Shown here: one piece after another, positions 34,089 through 43,705 of the stretch | Layout of the letters: each line of letters starts with the position of its first letter | Numbering within the stretch: the stretch's first letter is position 1 | NCBI GenBank assembly: GCA_046049675.1 | Contig: JBJORA010000028.1 | Location: 1 to 64,000 of the forward strand | Direction: 5' to 3' | From: CAIXQW01 sp046049675 | GTDB lineage: Bacteria; Bacteroidota; Bacteroidia; Chitinophagales; Chitinophagaceae | DNA: 64,000 bases | Notes under the pieces: generated by a model | What the model was told of the DNA's origin: nothing | Databases searched by the model: none | Seen by the model: the letters and a program-made list of their open reading frames with translations, nothing else | Translations under genes and position numbers: made by a program

Positions 34089-34907
34089 ATGAACGAAGTT
34101 TTTTCATCGGCGGGTCTTATTAGTTTACTTACCCTAGTTATTCTAGAAATTGTACTAGGTATTGATAATGTCATTTTTGTGAGCATTATAATGGGTCGCA
34201 TGCGCAAAGAAGATCAGAAGCGTGCACGCCTATTTTGGATGATAGGTGGTATTATTACACGTGTTGCATTGCTAATGAGTTTAACATGGTTAATTAAGCA
34301 CGGCAACACGACTTTGTTTACGATTCCAGTGATAGATAAAGGGATTAGTTTGAAAGCGCTTATTATGCTTGTAGGTGGTTTGTTTTTGGTATGGAAAACG
34401 GTTGGCGAAATTCACGCTAAGTTGGAGGGTGAAGAACATCATGGCTCCTCTACTGCAAAAGCGGGTGGCACTTTTGCCAAGCTAATGGCGCAGATAGTGG
34501 CTGTGGATCTTGTGTTTAGTTTTGATAGTATTATTACTGCTGTAGGCATTGCCGAACATATCGAGATAATGATTGTAGCAGTGTCAATAGCCATGTTTGT
34601 GATGTTTATGTTCAGTGGCCGCATTGCAACATTTATTGATCAGCATCCTACAATTAAAATGTTGGCACTAAGCTTTCTAGTGATGGTAGGTATGGTATTA
34701 TTTATGGAAGGTTGGGCGCCAGAAGAGGCAGAAAAGCTACACGTTAAGAACTATTTGTACTTCGGTATGTTATTTAGCTTTGTGGTAGAAATGCTCAACA
34801 TGCGTATGCGCAAAAAGAGTAGCAAGCCAGTACAGTTCAACGAACCCGATTTGCACGCTAGTATGAAAGAGGATGCTATCGATTTAGATGGCGATGCTGG
34901 AAAGTAA
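34089..34907 (+). CDS. TerC-family integral membrane protein
   Basis: A 272-aa protein with about seven membrane segments. The TerC/YoaE signature is present: LEIVLGIDNVIFVSIIMGR near the N-terminus and VFSFDSIITAVG in the middle, with their membrane-buried acidic residues. Family members export or allocate Mn2+ during secretion in some bacteria; TerC was first linked to tellurite resistance. The ATG at 34089 is chosen over an in-frame TTG at 34068 that would add a non-hydrophobic leader. It stands alone. Confidence 0.93.
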   Translation: MNEVFSSAGLISLLTLVILEIVLGIDNVIFVSIIMGRMRKEDQKRARLFWMIGGIITRVALLMSLTWLIKHGNTTLFTIPVIDKGISLKALIMLVGGLFLVWKTVGEIHAKLEGEEHHGSSTAKAGGTFAKLMAQIVAVDLVFSFDSIITAVGIAEHIEIMIVAVSIAMFVMFMFSGRIATFIDQHPTIKMLALSFLVMVGMVLFMEGWAPEEAEKLHVKNYLYFGMLFSFVVEMLNMRMRKKSSKPVQFNEPDLHASMKEDAIDLDGDAGK

Positions 34908-34919
34908 TTGTGACAGTTG

Positions 34920-35165
34920 CATCGTAGATATTAGTTGCACAAAGTTCCACAAAGTAGGCACAGAGCTGCACAAAGTTTTTTCACCGCGTTTTCAAGATAG
35001 GCTTTTGCTTCAATTTACACTTAATAGTTGTAATTAACGATTTATCCCATGTGCCTTTTATTTCCTTTGTGGTTCAGCACACTCAAACTCACACCCAACC
35101 ACAAACCCAAGTTGCGATCTCTGCGTAAATCTTTGCGGTTTTTGCGGTTAAAAATGCCCTAACCC
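34920..35165. repeat. Composite CGCAAAG intergenic repeat, inverted copy
   Basis: GCGTAAATCTTTGCGG and TTTTTGCGGTTAA (35123-35151) are the reverse complement of the AACCGC..GCAAAG block. CACACTCAAACTCACACCCA (35079-35098) corresponds to its TGTG/TTTGGG section, and TTTCCTTTGTGGTTC lies at the other end. No gene is seen. Confidence 0.65.
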
Positions 35166-35180
35166 ACAACCAAACACAAC

Positions 35181-38100
35181 TTACTTCATCAACAAAAACT
35201 CGCCTTTACTAATATGCACATTCTTATCCTCTATGCATTTATAGCGCATCAAATAGAAGTACGTATCTGGCTCTAAAGCCTTTCCATTATAGGTGCCATC
35301 CCAAGCATCTGTGCTATTTGTTGTCTTGTATAATAATTGTCCCCAACGGCTATAGATAAACAATTCGTAGCTTTCTAAGTTACCTAAGCCAAGTGCATTG
35401 ATGTCGTCATTAGTAGCATCGGCATTAGGTGTAAATGCATTTGGCAAACTGTATTCGCAGCAGGTTTCTTGAAATACTTCATTCAAAAAACTAGCCACAC
35501 AGCCACGCCCATCTCGCACACTAAGCGTATACGTGCCAGCAGTAAGATTAGCTAGAATGGCGCTTGTGCTCGTATCGTGAGCCCAGCTGTATGTATAGTT
35601 GCCCCAACCACCATTGGCTGTAGCAATAATGCTACCTGTATTCGTTTCAAAGCAAGGCACATCATCGCCTGCAAAACTAATATTAAGTGCTTCTTGTGGT
35701 GCAATGACGTCAATCGTTTCAACATACATACAGCCGAGAGAATCTACAAGTATAATTTGCTGAAGACCTCTGCCCAAATTAGGTATGACGTTTACATTAC
35801 CAATCAACACATTATTGACGATGTATTTGTAAGGACTTACACCACCACTCGCAACTACTGGCAAATCAAACCTATCGTCAAAGCATAGCAGTGTATCTAC
35901 AGGTGGATGGGTAAATATGGGTTTACTATCCGGATCAAAAAATAGTGTCGTATCATTTACACAACCGTATTGATCAATAATATAGATGGTGTAGGTGCCA
36001 GCAGCAAAGTTGGTAAGTGTAGCGCCTACATCGTAGTTAATGCCGTCTGTGCTATACTTGTATGGGCCAAAACCTTGTATGCCAGCCAGTGTCACTAAAC
36101 CAGTACTATCACCAGCGCATAGTGGCGGCACAAAATCTACTACTTGCAAGTACGGCGTGCCAACATCGGCTAGATTGACGTACGTACTGCTGCTACAACC
36201 ATTAACATCAATAGCAAGTACACTATAAAACCCTGGTTGTAATTGGGTAAGGCTGCTTGTGGTAGCGCCAGTATTCCACGTATATTGTATTGGCGAAGTT
36301 AAGCCCGAAGTGGTAGATGTAATACTACCAAGCACAGTATCGCAGTGAGCATTGATGGTAAACAAACTAATATTTGGCGCAGGCGAAGGCGGTACTGTAA
36401 TAACCCGTGTTTCCATACAACCATTGGCATCTGTTACTGTAAGCGTATAACTGCCACCAGCAAGATTGCCAATCGTATCGGTGCTTGCGCCAGTACTCCA
36501 TGCATATACGTGCGGCCCCATTGTATTGGCTACACTTGTAATAATACTACCATTGGCTACGCCGCACTTTGGCGCAGTACTTGCTGTATACAAATCAAAG
36601 TCTAACGTGTCGTCCACAGCAAAGTTTAGCGTGCCACTGCACCCAGACATATCTGTTACAGTTACCCAATACAGGTTACTATCTACACCAAGCAAGCTAT
36701 CGTTAGTGGAGCCACCACTCCATAGGTAGGTAAAAGGCGTTAGACTGCTATTAGTAACGGTTACCGTAACAATACCATTACTCATATCGCAAGTAGGCTT
36801 GATAATATTGGCATAGATGGCCAAACTGCTATCTGTACTTGTGGTAAATGCATATTGCTTTGTACAGCCTACGGCATCTGAAATAGTGCAGAAGTAAGTA
36901 ATACCTACACTAAGGCTGTCGATGTAATTAAGCGTATCGCCATTACTCCACGAAAACGCGTAGGAGGGTGTACCGCCAATTACATCTAGCCAAATTAGCC
37001 CACCTAGTCCACCACAAGGCGGCTCTGCAATACTATCTTCCACAATTAGCGATTCTTTATCAAGATAATAAACTGCACTTTTTGTACAACCTACTGCATC
37101 TGTAACAGTAACGGTGTAGTTACCTATGGCAAGATTGCCAATGCCAGAAGTAGTAGCACCAGTGTTCCATACATAAGTATATGGAGCCGTGCCACCTGTG
37201 GCTGCCACACGCAAATAACCAGAGTGGATACTTGTATCGCAATTGGTAAGCACTAAAGAATCTAGAGAAATGCCAATAGTGCTGCTATTTTGTAATTGAA
37301 AAACTGTGGTGTCAATACAGCCAAACGTGTCTTTGGCCATCACGCTATAAACGCCTTGTGTAAGTCCTGAATAAGTAAAATTACTGCTCCATGCACCACC
37401 ACTTAGCGAGTACTGCAAAGGGCCATAATTACTAGTAGACATTTGCGTAATGCTACCACTTGTAGGATTAACACAATCAGGCATCACAATAGTAGACGCA
37501 GCGGGTACTGGCCATTCTTGCCAAAAAATAAGCGTATCGCGCCTTGTTAAACTCGGGCAAGTTTGCGAGTAGCTAAGCACTACACGATTAGTATCAAGTA
37601 GCATATCCAAACATACATATGCACTATCAGGCGGATTAGCAATTATTGGACTACCATTGCGCGTCCAAACAATAGTGTATGCGGGGCCGCCACTTGGTAG
37701 AAATTTATACGACTTATTATTCAAAGACCAAATGCTTGCGTTTCGAAATGGTGCAACAAGCATTTGCGTAGCATTGGCATTTTGTATGCCTAGGGTTGCA
37801 TAGTTAATGGGGCTGCTTGTACCAGCCGCTGTACATGTATCTTTTTTGAGGATATGGCTTTCAATAATATTGCTTGTTTCGTGTAGAATTACCTGAAACG
37901 TGCACTCTGCATTGCTGCATTGGGTAGAAAAGAGGCGCATATTATTATAGCTCACCAAAAATTTTCTATTGGGTGAAGTGCCGATGGTTTCATACTTAAG
38001 TACGGAATTACTTTTGAAATCCATATCTGTATACGGACCACAAATACTATTAGCCGGAAACGTTGCACTACTATACGGCAATGGGTTGGAAGTATTGAAG

Positions 38101-38462
38101 CTGCAAAAGCTATTGGCAAAGCCTGTACTAAAGCTAATTACACCGTTGGTGCTGATAACACAGTTATTATAGCTTTGGCCATAAAAGCAAAACGTAAATC
38201 CTATAGGCACCACATTGCTAAAGGAATCGTCGCCAATTACAAGCGAGGTACCATTGACATGGGCAAGTGGGGCATAGGCACCCGAATCTAAAGTGTACTG
38301 ATTAGTAAGCTGTGGTTTATCGAAAGTAGCATGCAGCATTTTGCATGGCACTGTGCAAGACGCTTTAAGTAGGCTACCCTCAACAATATTGGGCTGACCA
38401 CTAGCACTACGATGGCATAGCAATAGCAAGACAAGTAAACTAGGAAGATAAACACCACGCAT
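35181..38462 (-). CDS. SprB-repeat surface protein with T9SS type B sorting domain
   Basis: A 1093-aa secreted protein with signal peptide MRGVYLPSLLVLLLLCHRSASGQ. The N-terminal ~280 residues look like a beta-sandwich domain (VPIGFTFCFYGQSYNNCVISTNGVISF), as in proteins with nidogen-like openings. About nine SprB-like repeats of 70-80 residues follow, each with a YxWNTGATT...GxYTVTVTDxxGC pattern. The C-terminus (YSLPNAFTPNADATNDDINALG to KGEFLLMK) is a gliding-motility-associated type B sorting domain. SprB-type adhesins carry cells along surfaces in gliding species, but this one is much smaller, so a general adhesin is equally possible. Confidence 0.9.
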   Translation of the reverse strand: MRGVYLPSLLVLLLLCHRSASGQPNIVEGSLLKASCTVPCKMLHATFDKPQLTNQYTLDSGAYAPLAHVNGTSLVIGDDSFSNVVPIGFTFCFYGQSYNNCVISTNGVISFSTGFANSFCSFNTSNPLPYSSATFPANSICGPYTDMDFKSNSVLKYETIGTSPNRKFLVSYNNMRLFSTQCSNAECTFQVILHETSNIIESHILKKDTCTAAGTSSPINYATLGIQNANATQMLVAPFRNASIWSLNNKSYKFLPSGGPAYTIVWTRNGSPIIANPPDSAYVCLDMLLDTNRVVLSYSQTCPSLTRRDTLIFWQEWPVPAASTIVMPDCVNPTSGSITQMSTSNYGPLQYSLSGGAWSSNFTYSGLTQGVYSVMAKDTFGCIDTTVFQLQNSSTIGISLDSLVLTNCDTSIHSGYLRVAATGGTAPYTYVWNTGATTSGIGNLAIGNYTVTVTDAVGCTKSAVYYLDKESLIVEDSIAEPPCGGLGGLIWLDVIGGTPSYAFSWSNGDTLNYIDSLSVGITYFCTISDAVGCTKQYAFTTSTDSSLAIYANIIKPTCDMSNGIVTVTVTNSSLTPFTYLWSGGSTNDSLLGVDSNLYWVTVTDMSGCSGTLNFAVDDTLDFDLYTASTAPKCGVANGSIITSVANTMGPHVYAWSTGASTDTIGNLAGGSYTLTVTDANGCMETRVITVPPSPAPNISLFTINAHCDTVLGSITSTTSGLTSPIQYTWNTGATTSSLTQLQPGFYSVLAIDVNGCSSSTYVNLADVGTPYLQVVDFVPPLCAGDSTGLVTLAGIQGFGPYKYSTDGINYDVGATLTNFAAGTYTIYIIDQYGCVNDTTLFFDPDSKPIFTHPPVDTLLCFDDRFDLPVVASGGVSPYKYIVNNVLIGNVNVIPNLGRGLQQIILVDSLGCMYVETIDVIAPQEALNISFAGDDVPCFETNTGSIIATANGGWGNYTYSWAHDTSTSAILANLTAGTYTLSVRDGRGCVASFLNEVFQETCCEYSLPNAFTPNADATNDDINALGLGNLESYELFIYSRWGQLLYKTTNSTDAWDGTYNGKALEPDTYFYLMRYKCIEDKNVHISKGEFLLMK

Positions 38463-38622
38463 ATCTAAAACGAAGATAATGCTATTTAGCCGCAGAAATT
38501 GTTAATGCGGCCGATATTTTACACTTTCGCTCCGCGGTTGAGCAAGCAATTTGGCAAAAAAGAACCTTAGTCTCTTCGTTTTGTGAGAAGCGTACCTTCG
38601 AGTAAGATGCGGTGCAATCCTG

Positions 38623-39153
38623 CTATTTTTCTAAGATACCTTTTGCAATTTCAAGACTGCGACGTTCTGCCTTAGATATTATGCCCTTGCCTAATAGTAC
38701 ACTCATAATATTAAATGGCCATTTAGAATTACCATAAAAATTGCTCGTAACTTTTGTGTGCATACTGTCTTGCGCTTCGTACACATACGATGAAATATCC
38801 TTTGAGGGTATCGGCGTTGTGAATTCTAGTATAATGCCCAGACTATCGTCTGTTACAGAAGCAATGGTCATTGTGCCATCACCCATATCACCACCGCTCC
38901 ATATTTGCTTAGCGCCAACGCTACCGTCTATGCCTTCGTACTTACGCACTGTTGGCGATTTATCGTCCAATACCCATGTGCTATATTGCTCTGTATTTTT
39001 GAGGTACTTAAAGTAATCGGCAATTTTAGCTTTTGGCGCATTGATTACAACCGACTCTTTGATTGAATAGGTTTTTGGTAAAACCGCAGCAGCTAATAAT
39101 GCGATGGCAACGATTGCTAGCACGGCAAATAGTAATCCCTTTAGAATTTTCAT
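38623..39153 (-). CDS. Membrane-anchored SRPBCC (polyketide cyclase-like) protein
   Basis: A 176-aa protein. One N-terminal membrane segment (LKGLLFAVLAIVAIALLAAAVL) precedes a START-like SRPBCC domain beginning SIKESVVINAPKAKIADYFKYLKN. This module (xxVxINAPxxxVxxYxxxxxN) is common in Bacteroidota and binds small hydrophobic ligands, mostly unknown. I start at ATG 39153; an in-frame start 45 nt upstream would overlap the promoter box. The neighbours on both sides are unrelated. Confidence 0.87.
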   Translation of the reverse strand: MKILKGLLFAVLAIVAIALLAAAVLPKTYSIKESVVINAPKAKIADYFKYLKNTEQYSTWVLDDKSPTVRKYEGIDGSVGAKQIWSGGDMGDGTMTIASVTDDSLGIILEFTTPIPSKDISSYVYEAQDSMHTKVTSNFYGNSKWPFNIMSVLLGKGIISKAERRSLEIAKGILEK

Positions 39154-39177
39154 CTTGTGTTTGTTTTGTTTAGACTT

Positions 39178-39208
39178 CAAAAGTAAAGACTTAGCCAAAT
39201 AAAGTCAA
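39178..39208 (-). promoter_or_regulatory. Promoter of the SRPBCC gene
   Basis: On the minus strand TTG (39208-39206) and TACTTTTG (39185-39178) are separated by 20 nt, a full match to TTG-N(17-23)-TAnnTTTG. The -7 box ends 24 nt before ATG 39153. Confidence 0.65.
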
Positions 39209-39365
39209 GAATTGTTGGCGCTATTTTGTATCCAAACTTGTTTTGTTGCAACCATTAATTGCTTGAACGTATCGTAGCATTCAGGTAGTTGATGCACTTA
39301 ATAATTTAACTTGCTAAGGCCAATCATAAATAATCGTAATTCAGCTACTAGCTCAGATCTTTGAA

Positions 39366-39866
39366 ATGAACCCGCAGCGCGGGTGAAATAACTATAACAA
39401 CTACATAAGCAGCTCACCTAAACCCCTGGAGGGGGTGACACAAGTATCCAAACTTATCTCTAAAAAGACGACAATTACTTATGCGAAAAGTTGTATCGCG
39501 CTTCTATGAAAATTTGATTACTCGAATCCTGTGTAAACTATTTGAACGATACCACAATTCGATAAATTATCCGCATGAACCCGCAGCGCGGGTAAAAGGA
39601 CTATAAAAACACTGTCGTACATAGTAACCAAACCCGCGGAGAGGGTGGCACAAGTGCCCAAACATATCTTTAATAAGACCGTAATTACATAAGTAAAAAG
39701 TTGTAGTACGCTTCTACGAAAATTTGATTTCTCGAATCCTATGTAAACTATTTCAACGATGCCACAATGCTATAAATTACCAGCATGAACCCGCAGCGCG
39801 GGTGAAATGATAATAAAAACGATATAGTACAGCGCACCTAAACCCCCGAACGGGGTGATACAATTA
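39366..39866. repeat. Three tandem ~210-bp units, each with two hairpins
   Basis: Units begin with ATGAACCCGCAGCGCGGGT at 39366, 39575 and 39785, giving periods of 209 and 210 bp. The third is cut short near 39866. Each unit has a first hairpin CCCGC-AGC-GCGGG and, ~45 nt on, a second hairpin (AACCCCTGGAGGGGGT, AACCCGCGGAGAGGGT, AACCCCCGAACGGGGT) followed by GGYRnCACAA or similar. The hairpin loops vary while stems are kept. The ~130-nt spacer (AAGTTGTA...CGCTTCTA...AATTTGATT...CTCGAATCCT) is also conserved. No ORF is present in this 700-bp gap. Confidence 0.8.
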
Positions 39867-39879
39867 AAACAGAAGAAAA

Positions 39880-41919
39880 CTACTCCTTCACCATCGTCAA
39901 TATCGTAGCAATACCCACTAGTGGTTCATCAGTTTCGTCTAGTATTTCTACTAGCCACTTTACAATACCTTTTGGTATATCACCCTCACCTTTAGTTTCG
40001 TTGCGCATTTTTTCTTTGCATGTAAAACGCACTTGCACTTTAGTGCCGGGGTAAACAGGTTTTGTAAAACGCAATTCATCTATGCCATAGTTAAGCAACA
40101 CAGGATTAATATCGTAGCTATCTACAAACAAACCTGCGGCCACACTCATAATAAAATAACCATGCGCAACTTGGTGTGTAAACATCGTGCCTTCAAAATT
40201 GGTGTCAGTTTTGTGCGCATAAAAATGATCGCCACTTAGGTCGGCAAAACGATTGATGTCCTCACTAGTAATTTCGCGTTGCGCCGTAAGCAGCTGATCG
40301 CCTACACGCAATTCGTTGAACATTTTTTTAAAAGGATGTACACCATCTACATTACCCTTAGCACCTTGTTGGTAGATATTGGTAATGGCAGTTAGCATTG
40401 TTGGCGAACCTTGTATAGCAGTGCGTTGTAAATAATGCATCACACCACGCTTGCCACCCATTTCTTCGCCTCCTCCGGCACGTCCAGGTCCACCATGTAC
40501 CAATAATGGCATTGGACTACCGTGGCCCGTGCTTTCTTTGCTGCAGGCTTCGTTTAAAATTAAAATACGACCGTGCATGCTAGCTGCACCCAATGTATAG
40601 TCGCGCGCAGTTGCTTCATTGTTGGTTACAATACTACTAACCAAACTGCCTTTACCCATACGACTCAATTCTATGGCTTCATCAAGTGTTTTGTATGGCA
40701 TAATTGTGCTCACCGGGCCAAAGCATTCTATATCGTGTGCATCTGTTTTAGTAAATGGCGCATCGTTTAAGAAAATAAGTGGGCTCATAAAAGCGCCTTT
40801 ATCTTTATCTGCACCTTGTACAGTAAAATCGGTTTCGTTACCTATAATTATTTCTTGCGATGCTTTAAGCTTTTGCACTTGTGCTAGCACATCTGCACGC
40901 TGGCTTACACCTGCAAGCGGACCCATGCGTACACCTTCTACACTAGGATCACCAATGGTAGTGCCAGCCAAACGTTTACCTAAGGCAATTTGCACATCTT
41001 CTACTAAATTATGAGGTACAATTATTCTACGAATAGCAGTACATTTTTGCCCCGCTTTTGTAGTTACTTCTCGCACAACTTCTTTGATAAAAATATCAAA
41101 CTCTGCAGTGCCAGGTACAGCATCTTCTGCAAGTACGCAACAGTTGAGGCTATCGGCTTCCATATTGAATGGTACGCTTTGCTCTATAAGACGTGGTGTT
41201 GCTTTGAGCATACGGCCAGTGTCTGCACTACCTGTAAAGGTTACAACATCTTCGCTTTGTACATGATCTAAAATGCCTCGTACGCTACCGCAAATAAGCT
41301 GCAGGCTGCCTTCCGGTAAAATTTTACTTGCAATAATTTCTTTGAAAACTGCTTCGGTAAGATAGCTTGTTAATGCAGCAGGTTTTACAATAGCAGGTAC
41401 ACCAGCGAGTAAGTTCACTGCAATTTTTTCTAGCATGCCCCATACTGGAAAATTAAATGCATTGATATGAATGGCTACACCGCGTTTAGGTGTCATGATA
41501 TGATGGCCAATAAAACTACCTTGACGGCTAAGTTTTGCCAACTCGCCATCTACATGGTATGGTAGATCTGGAAACTGACGACGTAAACTTGCATATGCAA
41601 ATAAATTGCCGATTCCACCTTCTATATCTACCCAAGAGTCGCTGCGTGTGGCACCAGTAAAGGCGCTAATTTTATAAAACGCCTCTTTGCGCTCCATGAG
41701 GTAGAAAGCCAATTGCTTGAGCAACATACCTCTATCATAAAATGTAAGTTTGCGTAATGCAGGTCCACCAGTTGTGCGGGCATAATGCATCATGGCTGCA
41801 AAGTCAAGATCTTGATTGCCAGCGTAGTATATAGGTTCGCCAGTAATTGCATTGTGGAGCGTCTCTTTTTCGCCGCCATTAATCCATTGGCCGAGTGCGT
41901 AATTTTGTAGCTGTTGCAT
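39880..41919 (-). CDS. paaZ: Bifunctional oxepin-CoA hydrolase / semialdehyde dehydrogenase
   Basis: A 679-aa fusion enzyme of the aerobic phenylacetyl-CoA pathway. It opens the oxepin-CoA ring and oxidises the resulting semialdehyde. The N-terminal ~520 residues are an ALDH domain (NAFNFPVWGMLEKIA, TFTGSADTGRML, KAGQKCTAIRRI with the nucleophile Cys). The C-terminal ~150 residues are a MaoC-like hydratase (ITSEDINRFADLSGDHFYAHKTD). The order and length match PaaZ. No other paa genes lie in the window, so the rest of the pathway must be elsewhere, or the enzyme has another role. I start at ATG 41919, since the in-frame GTG 24 nt upstream overlaps the -7 box. Confidence 0.94.
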   Translation of the reverse strand: MQQLQNYALGQWINGGEKETLHNAITGEPIYYAGNQDLDFAAMMHYARTTGGPALRKLTFYDRGMLLKQLAFYLMERKEAFYKISAFTGATRSDSWVDIEGGIGNLFAYASLRRQFPDLPYHVDGELAKLSRQGSFIGHHIMTPKRGVAIHINAFNFPVWGMLEKIAVNLLAGVPAIVKPAALTSYLTEAVFKEIIASKILPEGSLQLICGSVRGILDHVQSEDVVTFTGSADTGRMLKATPRLIEQSVPFNMEADSLNCCVLAEDAVPGTAEFDIFIKEVVREVTTKAGQKCTAIRRIIVPHNLVEDVQIALGKRLAGTTIGDPSVEGVRMGPLAGVSQRADVLAQVQKLKASQEIIIGNETDFTVQGADKDKGAFMSPLIFLNDAPFTKTDAHDIECFGPVSTIMPYKTLDEAIELSRMGKGSLVSSIVTNNEATARDYTLGAASMHGRILILNEACSKESTGHGSPMPLLVHGGPGRAGGGEEMGGKRGVMHYLQRTAIQGSPTMLTAITNIYQQGAKGNVDGVHPFKKMFNELRVGDQLLTAQREITSEDINRFADLSGDHFYAHKTDTNFEGTMFTHQVAHGYFIMSVAAGLFVDSYDINPVLLNYGIDELRFTKPVYPGTKVQVRFTCKEKMRNETKGEGDIPKGIVKWLVEILDETDEPLVGIATILTMVKE

Positions 41920-41924
41920 TAAGG

Positions 41925-41932
41925 CAAATATA
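41925..41932 (-). promoter_or_regulatory. -7 box immediately before paaZ
   Basis: TATATTTG on the minus strand ends 5 nt before ATG 41919. The spacing predicts a leaderless or near-leaderless message. A TTG lies at 25 nt, slightly beyond the usual spacing. Confidence 0.5.
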
Positions 41933-41979
41933 AGCGCTTGCACTTAGAAGATTGATACAAAAAACATATCAGCCTTTTG

Positions 41980-42236
41980 AAGTGTTTATGGCGCAAAGTT
42001 GCAGCAGGGAAGCTGCAGAGGACTGCCAAGAAATCTGGGATAGAAACTACATTTCCTTTGTTTCCTTCGCTCTCTTTGTGGGATAAAGAAATATCTTCTT
42101 TTGCGTCCTCTGCGAAAAACTTTGCGCGCTCCGCGGTTAGGCACACGCACACTCAAACTCACACACAAACCCTATTCACGCCCTATTCACGCGCCCTATT
42201 CAACCACTAAGGCACTAAGGATCACCAAGAATTTTT
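41980..42236. repeat. Composite CGCAAAG intergenic repeat, inverted copy
   Basis: CTCTGCGAAAAACTTTGCGC and CTCCGCGGTTA (42109-42138) are the reverse complement of AACCGC..GCAAAGTTTTTCGCAGAG. They are followed by a CACAC/AAACCCTATTCACGCCC tract with the 9-12-bp step CCCTATTCACG repeated three times, and then AACCACTAAGGCACTAAGG. Chance reading frames through it encode His-Thr-Gln runs and are not genes. This fills most of the gap between paaZ and the aminotransferase gene. Confidence 0.72.
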
Positions 42237-42377
42237 AGTATACTGTACTTGCAAGTACACTAGCACCTCTAGCCAATGCACGCTTAATAAAAATCTTTGC
42301 TATTTATCAAGTGGATAAATACTTCTGCTTAACTTTACCACAAAATCAATCCCTTCAATTGTAAATTGCCATCACTT

Positions 42378-43625
42378 ATGAGTTCACGTCGTAATTTTTT
42401 GTTGCAAAGTGCAGCCGCAGTTGCTGCCGTAGCATTACCTAAATGGAGCGCCGCAACAAGACAACCCGATAACTATGACCTACAGTTATCCAATGCTAAA
42501 TCCATTATGGGTTTAGATAGCAATATTGTTTATCTCAACAACGGCACGATGGGCCCAAGCCCAAAGCCTGTAGTAGATGCCATGCTAGATGGCCTGCAAG
42601 ATGTAACCCAACGTGGTTTATACGGCAGGCGTAAGCAAGAAGCTATAGATAGTTTAGCAGCTTACTTTGGTGTAGCAGCAGATACCATTGGTATTACACA
42701 TAGCACTACCGAAGGCATCAACATGATGGCGCAAGGTTTAAAGCTAAAAGCTGGCGACGAAGTAATTATTACCGACCAAGAGCATGTTGGCAATGCCGCA
42801 CCTTGGTTGTACAGAGCACAACAAAGCAAATTGGTAATTCGCAGTTTTAGTTTGGGCAATACTGCAGAACAAACCTTAGCAGCGATTAAAAAATTGATTA
42901 CTGCAAAAACCAAAGTAATTGCGGTGCCACATATTACTTGCACCAATGGACAAGTATTACCGATTAAAGCTATTTGTGCATTAGCTAAAGCAAAAAACAT
43001 TACCACTTGCATAGATGGGGCACATACTGCGGGTATGTTAGATGTAAACCTCGCCGACTTGGGTTGCGACTTTTATGCGGGCTGCTGCCACAAGTGGTTA
43101 TTGGCGGCACAAGGCACAGGTTATTTTTATGCAAGGCCAGGCAGCGTTGGAAAAATTAAGCAAGTATTTTTAGGCGCAGAAGGCATTAAAGAATTTGAAA
43201 CCAGTAAAGGCACAGGCACCTTAACTATGCGCGAAGTAACTGGCCACAACTTTATGTTGGGTACACAAAGCGGCGCTTTGTTGAGCAGCGTTACTGCCGC
43301 CACACAATTATTTCAAAACTATGGCAAGGCCAATGTAGAGCAATATGTAAAAGGCTTAACCCAATACTTTTACGAAGGTCTCAAAGCCATTGGCAATGAT
43401 ATACAAATACTAACACCAGAAGAAAAGCAAAGCCGCGCTGCTATTACAAGCTTTAGGTTTAAGAAAGCCGACACAAAAAAGCTTTGGACAGAATTGCAAA
43501 ACGATGGCATAATAACGCGCTATGTACCCGAGAGCAACCTGAATGCAATACGTGTAAGTACACATATCTATAATACCGAACAGCAGCTCAATGATTTGTT
43601 GAAGAGGATTAGGGCGTTTAAGTAG
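42378..43625 (+). CDS. Exported class V aminotransferase-like PLP enzyme
   Basis: A 415-aa fold-type I PLP enzyme of the class V (NifS/CsdA, isopenicillin-N-epimerase-like) group. The N-terminus MSSRRNFLLQSAAAVAAVALPKWSAA is a twin-arginine-like signal with RR at 4-5, so a folded, cofactor-loaded protein would be exported. PLP contacts include D213 in CIDGAHTAG and Lys239 in CCHKWLLAAQGTG. No nearby active-site Cys as in cysteine desulfurases is obvious, so epimerase- or aminotransferase-like chemistry is more likely. I start at ATG 42378, not the in-frame TTG at 42366. Confidence 0.88.
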   Translation: MSSRRNFLLQSAAAVAAVALPKWSAATRQPDNYDLQLSNAKSIMGLDSNIVYLNNGTMGPSPKPVVDAMLDGLQDVTQRGLYGRRKQEAIDSLAAYFGVAADTIGITHSTTEGINMMAQGLKLKAGDEVIITDQEHVGNAAPWLYRAQQSKLVIRSFSLGNTAEQTLAAIKKLITAKTKVIAVPHITCTNGQVLPIKAICALAKAKNITTCIDGAHTAGMLDVNLADLGCDFYAGCCHKWLLAAQGTGYFYARPGSVGKIKQVFLGAEGIKEFETSKGTGTLTMREVTGHNFMLGTQSGALLSSVTAATQLFQNYGKANVEQYVKGLTQYFYEGLKAIGNDIQILTPEEKQSRAAITSFRFKKADTKKLWTELQNDGIITRYVPESNLNAIRVSTHIYNTEQQLNDLLKRIRAFK

Positions 43626-43692
43626 GAACAGCTATTTGTATTTGGGTACTTGCAATACTTTACTAGAATGAATAGGACAATCAACTAACCAA

Positions 43693-43700
43693 TACCTTTG
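43693..43700 (+). promoter_or_regulatory. -7 box immediately before the T9SS protein gene at 43706
   Basis: TACCTTTG ends 5 nt before ATG 43706, again implying a start of transcription at the start codon. Confidence 0.5.
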
Positions 43701-43705
43701 CCATA

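Noticed and set aside
41977..42210. Frames with HTHTQTHTQT-type products near 42100-42210
   Set aside because: They are translations of the CACAC core of the intergenic repeat.
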